Below, one piece after another: positions 23,726 through 34,640 of a stretch of 64,000 nt of DNA. Location: positions 18,428,001-18,492,000 of the forward strand of contig OX387201.1 of assembly GCA_947561715.1 (NCBI GenBank), read 5' to 3'. The position numbers were made by a program, and so were the translations under genes. The notes beneath the pieces were generated by a model, which did no database searches, had not been told where the DNA came from, and saw nothing but the letters and a program-made list of their open reading frames with translations. How positions within the stretch are numbered: the stretch's first letter is position 1; every line of letters starts with the position of its first letter. Source of the DNA: Ascidia mentula. Lineage: Eukaryota; Chordata; Ascidiacea; Phlebobranchia; Ascidiidae.

Positions 23726-24379
23726 TCGTCCGATATTCGTGGGGACTATTGGTGCCTCGAATAAAATAATCGCTTTAAAACTAACTATCCAGCGAAATAG
23801 GGACAACCCCTATCTCGAGGTGGTCCAGACCGACGTTTTCAACGCCTTCAACAACCAGAGAAATACCGACACCCCATAATAGCGCCCACTCCCGGAAGAC
23901 ACATCATCAAAATTTGTCCACGCGATGTTACCGTTTTTTTTTAATTTATCCTCACTGAAACCGGCTGTATAGCATATATGGCATACATATACATATAGCA
24001 AAAATAATATGCCACCAATAAACGTACTGTATAAGACCTTTCACGGCATAACCAAAATAACCGGAAAACGCCCCACATTAGCGCCCACCTGTGGACTACA
24101 CGTTAACAACCAAATAAACGCCAGGTGTCACTCTTTTTTGCCGCACGCGTTTGTTATTGTTGTTTGCATTGCTTGAGACATTGCGAGAGCACAAAGGCTT
24201 TGTATTCTTGGCTTCAAAATAGCAATACGATTCAACCCAAAGCAAAAGCTGTATGGGAGTCCTTAGTCAACCTTGGAGTATCTTGGAGGCAAATATATTA
24301 AAATATACCTCAAGCTACAGTGGAAACTATAAACTAATAAGCTTTTAAATCAAGCTAAATCTCAGGACCATTGTGACCA

Positions 24380-24800
24380 ATAAAAAGTTAAAGGATATGA
24401 AGTTTACAGAAACAGGTTCATGTGTCTTTTGCAAAAATGCCGCGGAAACTGTTTTACATCTATTTGTAAATTGCCATATTGTAACACATTACTGGGCTAA
24501 TTTATAGATGCAAATACGCTAAGAGGCAACCAACAACAACAGAATTTGTAAATATGTTGCAAACAATAAGATCCATTGAATTAAACATGGCCAGTGAGAA
24601 ATACCGAACCGAATTGTTACAAAAGAAAGTGGTCGTACGCTGCTTGACGTGCAGCATATTCCCATGTAACTTGACTTCTTGTGCTGATTTCTCGTCATTA
24701 TGTTTAACCCTTGTTGCCTTTTTTGTCTTCTTGCTTAGTCTTTTCTTTTATTGTACGCCTTTAGCGTCCTTTTTTCAATAATAATAAAACAAAATAAATA
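24380..24800 (+). mobile_element. LINE remnant with reverse-transcriptase zinc-binding motif and 3' tail
   Basis: In one frame the DNA reads CVFCKNAAETVLHLFVNC followed by HIVTHYW, the Cys-x2-Cys...His-x4-Cys pattern of the zinc-binding domain after the reverse transcriptase of L1/Tx1-type LINEs. A stop follows. Another frame 3' of it gives MLQTIRSIELNMASEKYRTE, like the final helix of such ORF2 proteins. AATAATAATAAAAC at 24777-24790 ends the similarity like a LINE A-rich tail. Only the 3' end is present, as in most 5'-truncated LINE copies. Confidence 0.6.
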
Positions 24801-25375
24801 AAGTAAGACTCTTTCCTTCCGCGTTGTTTTTTTATATTGTTGTTTATTTGTTGTTTTGTTCGCTGTTATTGGGTCCGATATTCCATACTTCTTGACGCTC
24901 ATCAAGCTTTCAGTGCAATTCGAGAAGTCGTTATTTACACAGCGGTTAGAAATTTCATAAATGGGACTGAGGTTTGTGTCGGTGATTAATAACATGTTTG
25001 CATAAATACCGTAAGCAAGATCGGTTAACTTTTGTGAAAACAAACAATCCTTCACACTCGCATAGTTTTACTGCAAACAACAGCACTACATAAACAAAAA
25101 TAAAGTGTCAACGCATTTAATCCCGAACAAACAATAGAGAGTTTAGGTCTGAAAAGTCGCCCAAGTGCAGTAATGGATTACATCTGGGATACGTCATATG
25201 TGGGCTATATTGGAAACACATATAATGGGGGCATACCCAACCACTGGAAATTTAAAAACACAAATATGACCCACATCTCAACTAATTAAATCAAACAGTT
25301 TCGGATGTGACAGCTGTGAAGCAATATCGGTACCAGAGTAAAGTCAACATTTTTTGGCTCACGAAAACACACAGG
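24801..25375. other. No gene seen
   Basis: AT-rich DNA between the LINE tail and the 3' end of the pseudokinase gene; nothing recognised on either strand. Confidence 0.55.
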
Positions 25376-28300
25376 TTAAAGATTAGGAAGGACATCATTG
25401 TCATCAATTTTATTCTGACCATTGTCTAAAAAGTCGAGCTCACTCATGGCATCCAGGAGGTATTCTAAGAGCCTAGTTGTGCGATCATCCAAAGAAGCAA
25501 AACCTCCGTCATTAGAGGATTCCAAGCGCATGAGGAGACGTTTTCGTGTTTCAGCGACCGAGGGACTTTCCCCTTGACAAAGTCGGATTTCAGCCTCGAG
25601 TGCCCAACATTACTTCCGCTCCTCCTGGGTCTCTGCACACGCCATGCTCTCCTCCGCAATCCGATCCAAATCCTCATCACCACTCCACTTCTCCCGGAGG
25701 ATTATAGATGCGATTATCTTTGCAAGGGACGCGGCACCATTCCCACGACTTTCGTTGCCTTCCATAAATTTACCAATCTTGAACCCCGTCACTTTGGCAC
25801 GAAGGCTGCACGTGATCATTACGTCATCAATCGTGACGTCACCGACTCTAAAGATTGGATCGGAGTGGAGGAAGTGAACGGCAGATGCGATATCGGCGCA
25901 GAGTCGGAGGTTGGTCAGGGGAGGGAGCCAGAAATCCTTCTTCCTGGTGTATTGGAGGAAGGGGAGGATGTTCATACCGTCCACGTACTCGAACAAAACT
26001 CCGAACTCGTTTCCGTGGCGAGTGTGACCGAGTACGCGGATCACGTAATCGTGATTAGCCAACCGGAATAGTGAGACGCCCTCCGTCAACCTGCAACAAA
26101 CGTATCAGCTCAATTACTGAGATTTGTGAACAACTGTAGATCCATGTTTGAATTTTGCAAGAAAAACATTTATGTGATTAAAACCCAAAACCGTGTCAAT
26201 ATATTTCAAAACTTACGTTTCCATCTGCTGTTCGGTCGATATTCCGTCCTCTATGTTAATGTACTGCACTGTTACATTTCCATGCATGTCATTCCACGCC
26301 TTCTGAACAAGCCTGAAGTTTCCGTTGTCAATAATTTTGTCCATGGAAAATGTCAGTTCGCTCGGAGGAACAAAACAATCCACAGCCTAAAGTAAGGGAT
26401 TTGTTAAACTGATGATAATCTAACTTAATGGTTGTTAGTTGTGTGCAGAATTACTGCATTGACAAAAGCGTTTCTTTCAACATAAAATTGCATCACATGT
26501 TTGTTTTCCAATCATAGATCTCGCATCACATTACAATTGTTGGTATTCAAATACATCAACTAATTGTGTTAAAATAAGCACTGAACACACAAAGTAAAAT
26601 CGACCGCAAAATTCTTTTTTACAGTAAACATTTTTCTACCTTCTTAGAAGCAAGTTTTTGGTCCTCCAATATCTTTAACCTGACTTCTGCTGCTTTGAGT
26701 TCCTGCAAAAAAATAACAGATCATGTAAAATGTTCAATGATAATTTATCATAGCTGGTGTGTTCACTCTGGAATCAAGAGAGACACAAGATGCAGATCTG
26801 AAACTAAACCCAGACATTGACATGATATCCTTTAGCTAATGTTGCAGATACACGATAACTAAAGGAAAAGGTTAAGGTTAACTAAGGGCATGTGACTCTA
26901 CGCCAGGGGTCACCAAACTATGGTCCACAAGGTTAGTCCATGTGGCCCGCCGGGCTTGCATCCCAAATAGCAAATCAGTTTATCCTATCCCACTATAACA
27001 TAAATCTTGTTTCTTTTGTAATATACTGACAGGGATAATAGGCTGAAGAATATATTTAAGGCAAATATGTATATTGTCTTCTGTACAAAGGAATTTTTTA
27101 CATTATAGTTGTTCAAATAATACTACCTAACAGATAACTAACAGATCCCAGTACGAACTGCAATTCATAGAATAAAGAAAGATAAACAAGCAACAAAATT
27201 CATATTATTGGTCTCCATGCTTATTTATTTTATATGCGCAAAAGAGCCATAATATTAAACGAGAGCTGCAGACAGATGTCCAGTATGTTTGGACCTGTAA
27301 GGTCTTATCACAACAGACTGTGGCACAGGGCTAGCTGGTAGACAGGCACACAGATTTTCACTTTGTGGTACCTTTCGGTCAATCTTCGATATGTTGAGTA
27401 CCAAACTAAGTTCCAATGACCATAGACGAACCACATTAAGCGCACTATGGCCAAACAACTGTAGCCCTGTGCCACAGTCGCCAGCTGCACTGATGAGACC
27501 TTACAGGTCGAATCTGTCTGCAGCTCTCATTGAATATTATGGCTCTTTTGCGCATATAAAATAAATAAGCATGGGGACCAATAATATGAATTGTGTGAGC
27601 TGCATACAGATGGCCATTGTTTCAACCTATAAAATATTATTAGTGCAGCTTGGTGTGGACAATCTTACCATGGCAGCACTGATGAGACCTTGTGGGTTGA
27701 AACAGTGGCCAACTGTATGAAGCTCACAAAAAATAATATATTGAAAATGGAATAAGAAACCTAAACCATTTTGCTGTAATTACCTGATTAAGTTCAAACA
27801 TCTCGAGGTATTTTTCTTTGAACGGGTCAGACTCTCTCTCAACATTTCACCATTTTCTTTCGATAACTTCTTGCTTAACTTCAGATGTTGCTAAGCTTGA
27901 CTCACTGCACGGCCATGTAAGGCTTTAAAGTTCTGGATGTTCTCTAATTCCAAAATCTGAAACAATGTGCATTTGAAATGTTATTACAAATCAACTTATG
28001 CTTGTCTTTGTAAGAAAATGTAATTGAATCACTTGATGTTATGTTTGTGCAGAATGATCTACAGTTTTTGCAAACGATTGTCTTTTACAACATTTCAGTG
28101 TCATGCACCCATGTTGTTTAATCAATTACAAAATCATTGTACATTTTATCAATAAATACTTCACGACCAAATGATAAATACTATGTTTTATACAGTAAGC
28201 ATCATTATGATGCAAACAAATCTTTGCTTTGAGGTGTGAATATGTAAATGATGACAGGACAAAAAACAAATATTTTACTAGTTTCAAGTTTTCTTACCCC

Positions 28301-31300
28301 GTTATCCATAAGTTCATGGTATTTCGCTGCTAACTTCTTTTCATTTTCAAAGTAGGTGGCATCGTGTTTCCTCTGAAACAAAAGTTTTATTTAACACAAA
28401 AAAAATATTTGCTATGCAAGAAAATTTAATGCATAAACCCACATGCAATTTCAATTATCCCAATTGCTAACTGCGATATTAGGATATGTTTGTGCAGTAA
28501 AAATCAAAACAATTACTTTGAAATAATTTTTGAAGAAAGATTTTTCCTCCTCTGCCTTTTCAATAAACTGACTTTCCATTTGTTTCCTCAACGTTGCATT
28601 TGCCCAAAGTTGCGACGAAGAGAGAATTCTTTTTCCAGACTTCAAACATTTCTTATGGCATTCTTCAAATGGTTCTTCCATTGCAAAGAGAGCTTTCAAA
28701 ATCAAAACACGTTCAATGGAAACAGCAAAATACAAATGTCTGAAATGAATAAATATTATCCTTGTTGTCCGGCTGATAGTCACAACAAATTGACCAACGA
28801 AGAACGTTTTTTTTCTGTATTTCCATTTAATCAGCTTAATATAGAGTTCAAAAAGTTGCCACAAGTTTCCACAAATATAGTAAATTGATTGATTCAACAT
28901 TACAAGGAAACTCACCATCATGCTTTCCCTGTAGCTGCTAACAGCATTCGATTGTAAGCAGTGCATTACATTCTGAAACAAACCATATATTAGAATACAA
29001 TATTTTTGTACAGTGGTGCACATAAAATTCAGAATAACTCCAGGCAATCATGATTACCTCTTGGTTTTTTGCACTTTCAATCTCACTGATAATTACATCT
29101 CTTTTTTCTTGCAAAGTCAAATTGAAACTCAGCATTTGTTGATCTGACAATGATTGAACGACTCTTTTTTAACTACTAATTTTGTTCGAAGACTTTCGCC
29201 ATGTTAAAACCAGTATCCATTAATATAACAAAAGCAAAGAATAGAATTTTTCACCCCAAACCACTTGAGAAAACTTTGGGTCCAAAGCTGTCTCAAGATG
29301 TTGTTTTGCTTCATCATTCGCCAAAGATTGTTGCTGAAAAACATCATCCTTGCATGTGCATTCATGTTCCTGCAAAAAGCGTTAAGTTTTAATGTCATCA
29401 GATAGCATTTAATTGTTAACAAACATACAACAATCACCATCTTGAAATAATACCAATCACCAAAGCATTTACCTTCATTTTACTCAGATAAATTTCCAAA
29501 GCCTTTGAAAAAATTGCTTCCATTTCACCCGACTGAAAACAAATAATGACGCAGTATGAAGAACAATAAATTTATTCCAAACAATTATTTTTAAGTAGAA
29601 GTGTGAATAAAATATGCAGTTTCAAGAAAAAGGATATGATGTGGATGAGGTGCATATTTTCAATAACTTGAAAGATAGTAGGAAAATATACGTAAAAAAG
29701 GTATAACGGAGCAATGAACAAGTCAAGCAAAAATCACCTCTTTTCCAAAATACATGACTTTGTTAATATCAGTTTATCATGTTAAACTAGGGTGTGTCAC
29801 ACATGTGTCTCACGATGTCATCAATATTTTTAAGATGTCATCAAACACTAATAAACATTAAGGCTGCAGCCTTTTAGTCTTCCACATACATTTTGGGTTG
29901 AAATATAAAGCCATAAATTGTGAAGGTTTGTGCCTATTTTATGCTTTGTTCTAAGGCTGCAGTTTATGAAGGTTAAGTTCAGGGTGGCAAAGCTATTTAG
30001 TCTGAAGAGTTGTGACTGTATTACCGTAATCTATGGTAATATTTAATCAATTTTAGGGAACACAGAGTTAAACAAGTTATTTATTTTTAAAGTTTTGTCC
30101 AATCCCTATAACTTACTGTTTTGCTTCCATCAACTGGTAGTGTGTCATAAGTGCTTTGCGTTTGCTTTAAAACCTTTCAAAATAAAAAAGTTAATAAAAT
30201 AATTAGCACATCTTCACAATCTTGAACACCATCATGATGTAACAAAGATTTCATTCCTTAACAAACATTAACAAACTTTTCACATAAATGTTAGTAAAAG
30301 AAAAATCCATAAACGAGGCATTTTTCTCACTCCAAGCAGTAATTTCTTACACAGCTCAGTTTCATGTCATTCCGTTGTAGCTGTTTGTAGTTGTTTGTAA
30401 CACGCTTTAGTGCAACCTAAATAAAATATTAGGTGACAATCCAAACTTTTTGGATGTAAAAATTACACTACAATCAAATAAAAGTTTATTGGTTACTTAC
30501 CAGCTTTCTTTTAAAGTCATCCTCAAACATTATCTTGTAACTGTTTGTGTATGTTCCCAATGCACTGATACCACTTTGATACCAACCCAGGTGTCTGAAG
30601 TCTTGTATTTTTTCAAATCTTCGTACTTTTCGAAGATAAAATCCTGAGCATTTGAGGTAATATTTTCATATGATGTGTCAACTGACATGATACCCTGAAG
30701 CATTAGTTATGATGTAAGACCACATACAATAATGCACAGTAAAAGAGAAAATACTGCACAAGTTTTCCAACATTTTTTTTCAAATTTTAGGCAAACATTT
30801 AGAGGCCAATCTTACAATGACCATTATGAAATGTCTTAAATACAGGTAAAAGAATAACTTTACACACACACTTCTGTTATGCTTTTGATATAGTCTTCAA
30901 TTTGAAGCTCAATGGCACGAAAATACTCATGTCGGGCTGTGTCCTGCGTCAAAACCAGTTGTAAATGTAATTAAGTGACCAAAAGTTGAAATAGGATCAG
31001 TTATGAGGTAGAATATTCATAATGTCAGAAATGGGAAAAAATCAAAACAGGATCCAAACAGAAGTGAAAGAGGTAAGTTGCGTGATTAAGACAGAAACAT
31101 TAACCGATCATGCAGTAAATGCATTAAACATTGCACAACCAAACCAAAGAATCTATGTGTCAAGAAATGTGCAATTGATATAGAGCATCAAATACTAAAA
31201 CACAACAAGTGAAAACCAACCTCCAAATAAAGCCTTCCTAGATCATAGTTTCCGTCGTTCATGGATTTCATGTAACGCTCGATCCGTCTAAAAGTTTGTT

Positions 31301-34249
31301 TTCCATTTCTTTCTGACATTGTCCAGTGTGCGAAGCTTTTTCTTCTGTTCTCGGGGCAAATTGGTTTGTAAGCAAACTGGCAGACCACCTTCATGTAGTC
31401 GACAGGAAGATCTTTAAAACCACAAATTACAAATATGCAATTTGTAAGCAAACGATACCATTTATAACTATAGTTTACATATTTTAAATCTTTTTATTAA
31501 ATTCCAGTGCAAGTTAATGCACAAATAGTGGAACAACATTTTGCACAGGACGTGTACAATGCAAATACATGCATGATAAAAAAATTTTGTATCAGAACAT
31601 AGAAATATTGGAAAGCTGCAGACGGGGTGTGTGCATTACTGTTTCGACCTGTAAGGTCTCATCAGTGCAGCTGTTGACAGTGGCACTGTGCTAGCTTTTA
31701 CACTAGCGGGCACACTAATTTCCACTTTGCGGTACCTTTCGGTGAACGTCGATCTGTTTGGTACCCTATACTAAGTACCGAACAACAGAGACGACGAACC
31801 ACTGTGGAGCGAACTATGGCCAAACGGATCTAGTGATAAACGCGGTAACCGATAGTGATAAACGCAAAAACACCAATGCAATATATGTGAAAAAAAAGCA
31901 CCATGGCCAAACGGATCTTACCTAACAGGTCGAAACAGTGCGTGTACATACCCTGTCTGCAGCTTTCCAATATTATGGCTTTTTTCAAACAAAGAAATAT
32001 ACGCCACAGAACCAACCTTTTGAGTGCATAACATCCTTGACTGAAGGCAGAGTGTAGCACATACAGCTATTAAATGCTACAGAAAGTAGATCAAAGGAAT
32101 ATTCTGAGGTGGAATATTTTGTCAAAACTGTTTTGAGATAGTCATTATTTTGTCCATATTTGGGGCCTTTGTATTCATGGATGACAAAAACCAATTCCTT
32201 GCAAAAACAAACATTTATAAGTAATTTTTTACAATGCAACCAGAAAACTTGTGAATTACAAATAATTTTGTTTCCAATATCATTGAATGTATCGTATATA
32301 TCACATAATATATCATGTGTTTGACATATTTTAATTATACCTGCAATATAGAAGTGAATCCATACCATTGAATTTTCTTTGCATAATCCACAAACACCTG
32401 AGAATAAACAGAACAGATACAAAAAAATATGCACAAGTGGTTATGATAAATTATAGATTTGATATATAAATGATATCATAGGCGTCGATTTTTCAAAGTT
32501 TTGTAAAATATTAAGGGTAGATTATGGGTTCAATACTAAAGGATAAATATTAAGTCATATACCAATATATTAATCCAATTGTAATTTTTATTCTGTGGAA
32601 TGTTTTAAACATACAAACTTCTCCAAACCTTCAAGTGGGACAAATCCGATTCTGTAATCTCCTCTAGTACATTGATAACAATAGTGGAAGCCATGGCACC
32701 AGCACATTGCAAAATACATTTGTTTGAACTAAATGTTTTTTTATTCAACTCCAGAGTCAGCATAGAAAAACAACGAAGCTGGTTGAAAAATAAAATGGAT
32801 GGTGCTTATTTATATTCTTTATGTTTAAACTTGTTATCGTGCACATAAACACTTTGGTAGATTTACTAGTTGTGAGTAAGAAGTTTAGAATGACACAAAA
32901 TCAATATAACTGTCTTCAAGGCAAAAAATATTTACTGGAAAATTAAAAATGTAAATGTGGACATTGTGGACACAATTTACATATTATCTAACCACAAAAT
33001 CAGCAATATGAATTGTAATGGAAATACGAAATTATAAAGATATGAAGATTTGATTGCACATTTTTTTTGACACCAAGATCTCTTGATTCAAAATATTTTT
33101 TTTTTAACATTCAAAAAAAATGGAAGTGATGACAAAAAAAAAATCTCTGAAAATAAGCATCTCTTGTAAATACATCAGTTATTTTTGCAAATCAATGCAA
33201 CAAAAATAAACAAAGTAAAAAAACTAGTACTTCTTAATGCTTAATGCAAATTCAAATTTTACTACTTCTACTTACAAGCTGATCATCCTCTATTGGACAA
33301 CAAATGGGGTTTCCTGCAAACAGAGACCAGTTATTCTATCAAGTTGTCTGATGGGAAAGTTTTTTGCATAACAGTGCTGCTTGTATCGCTGGAAGATTGC
33401 ATTAGTTGGTGCCTGTTAAACACAAAAATCAATAAAGCCCTCATGAACTTTGGTGTTTCAGCAATGGAGTCAACCATAAGTGAACTTTAGACAGGGCCAC
33501 TGTTTTACATTATTAATGGATGTTTTCACATGGATATTTGATGTTCAACAACATCACTAGACACCAACCTGCATTGTTGAAAACTAATATGTTTGACAGT
33601 ACCCTGCTTTAGCTTGTCCAAAGTGTTTGAACGGAATAGTTGACTTACTGTTAAATGTCTTGTCTGTTTCATGTACTCCAAATACACAAGAAAGAAAACT
33701 TTCTTTGACATTTCATCTGTTCCAAAAACTCCCACATTAACAAATCCATCACCGGCATGATCGAATGCTGCCTGAGCATAATGAGGAGTCCACAAATGTC
33801 TGTTTGGATTATCCTGATGATGGACCAACTGTCGCACTACAAATAAACACAGGTTAACTTGATCAAAAAAATGTAAACTGGTGAAAGCAGATTGGATAAT
33901 TTTTGTATGACTTTTGATTGTGAGGATGAAGTGCAGAATAGCAAACACTTTTCGTATGTTAATGCATTGGGTCTTTTTTGTGCAGATAATCAGTAAACAT
34001 TTTAAGACTTTCTTTCCATCTGGTAAAAGTGTATGGGATAGGAGAAATTGTAATTCATGCCTAGTAGGCCTTGGGTGTCTAACACATGATTTCAGAAAAA
34101 CAAATTGCTTTTTGACAGGAAAAAAGCTTGGTTCGTGCATTTTATCCTATGTCACAAATTTTTTTTCCAAAAATCACAAATATATAATATACGTCAAAAC
34201 ACAAGAAAAAGTTTCAAAAATACTTACGAAGCATGTCCTTAGATCCCAT
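25376..34249 (-). CDS. Coiled-coil protein with C-terminal pseudokinase domain, about 20 exons
   Basis: Exons from 5' to 3', by splice sites and phase: 34228-34249 (ATG), 33649-33836, 33276-33335, 32341-32397, 32017-32197, 31221-31411, 30872-30943, 30501-30694, 30351-30416, 30117-30173, 29473-29532, 29255-29369, 29058-29143, 28916-28972, 28517-28692, about 28303-28377, 27784-27956, 26640-26702, 26217-26386, and 26090 down to 25610 or 25376. The N-terminal part (LRQLVHHQDNPNRHLWTPHY; VFVIHEYKGPKYG) is not recognised. The middle exons are short, charged and helix-rich, typical of a coiled coil. The C-terminal domain has kinase order: IIDNGNFRLV as glycine loop, VTVQYI where the VAIK Lys is Gln, VGDVTIDDVMI as catalytic loop (Asp kept, Asn changed to Asp) and GFKIG in place of DFG. 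A catalytically dead kinase is predicted. TAA at 25610-25612 ends the frame, yet the same frame continues with SVAETRKRLLMRLE to a stop at 25376. Exon 27784-27956 has an in-frame TAG and a shift, exon 30501-30694 is one base short at an A run, and 28916/28692 is out of phase. Either decaying or affected by sequence error. Confidence 0.65.
26904..26965 (+). mobile_element. One end of a hAT-like non-autonomous element
   Basis: CAGGGGTCACCAAACTATGG followed by a CCATGTGGCCCGCCGGG stretch resembles the terminal sequence of widespread hAT-type MITEs (CAGGGGT..CCAAACT..GGCCCG). The opposite end was not found nearby, so only a remnant is claimed. It lies in an intron of the pseudokinase gene. Confidence 0.5.
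27199..27591. mobile_element. Inverted-repeat MITE in intron
   Basis: Arms of about 60 bases, TTCATATTATTGGTCTCCAT at the left and its near-complement at 27533-27591, continue inward with GAGAGCTGCAGACAG and CTGTCTGCAGCTCTC. It shares the inner GCTGCAGACAG and GATGAGACCTTA parts with the element at 15134-15362. The core contains GGTACCTTTCGGTCAA-like sequence also found at 31604-31975. Confidence 0.8.
27592..27740. mobile_element. Second, shorter MITE directly abutting the first
   Basis: TTGTGTGAGCTGCATACAG at the left is mirrored by a diverged CTGTATGAAGCTCACAA at the right, with CATTGTTTCAACC and GGTTGAAACAGTG inside. It is the most diverged family member in the window and lies directly next to 27199-27591. 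Confidence 0.7.
31604..31975. mobile_element. Inverted-repeat MITE in intron
   Basis: AATATTGGAAAGCTGCAGAC at the left and CTGTCTGCAGCTTTCCAATA at the right. The inner parts TGTTTCGACCTGTAAGGTCT and AACAGGTCGAAACAGTG are complementary. The core has CGGTACCTTTCGGTGAACG, as in the element at 27199-27591. Confidence 0.8.
32610..32695 (-). other. Short open segment resembling a Pyrin-domain start
   Basis: On the minus strand an ATG opens MASTIVINVLEEITESDLSH, then LK followed by a possible GT donor (AAG|GTTTGG). The pattern of a leucine-rich helix followed by ELTEx(D/E)LxxFK is how many fish Pyrin/DAPIN domains begin. It sits in an intron of the pseudokinase gene, is only about 22 codons long and has no recognised continuation, so it may be chance or a relic. 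Confidence 0.2.
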
Positions 34250-34640
34250 TTTTAATTTTTGCTTCCCATAACTTCAATCAAGTTAAAATTTGAATCTACA
34301 AACACCGTTCGGGGTTTCCCCGTACGTAAGAATAAATCATTTTCATTAATAGATATTTTTCATGTCTTGAGTGCGATTAGTAAAAAAATTTGATTCGCTT
34401 GATTGCGTTTGTCTGCTTCCAGCACTTCTTCTTCCAAAGTTTTTCCTATGCGTGATCGAGGTGCCGTGCGTTGCTGCTTGCTGTGCTGATAATATACTTG
34501 TTACGACGCAAGGTTATTGTAAGTCGTTTACGTTATTTGCTAAAAAAACACATTACGTTATTCGCTTAAAGAATCTTCGGTAGAGCGGAACCCTGACCTT
34601 TCAACTCGTCGCCATTGATTCAGTAAAATGAGGAACTGAA
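33520..34640 (-). repeat. Source of the displaced 5' gene segment
   Basis: Second coding exon, first intron, first coding exon and upstream DNA of the pseudokinase gene. Its two ends recur at 20290-20632 and 22557-23050, where the part with the first coding exon is missing. Confidence 0.75.

Noticed and set aside
25574-26071. Plus-strand frame of about 165 codons
   Set aside because: It is the mirror of the kinase-like exon on the minus strand, whose splice sites and kinase pattern are convincing.
33347-33440. Open segment upstream of exon 33276-33335 as part of that exon
   Set aside because: Extending the exon leads to a stop in the phase required, whereas the acceptor at 33336-33337 gives a 20-codon exon in phase on both sides.
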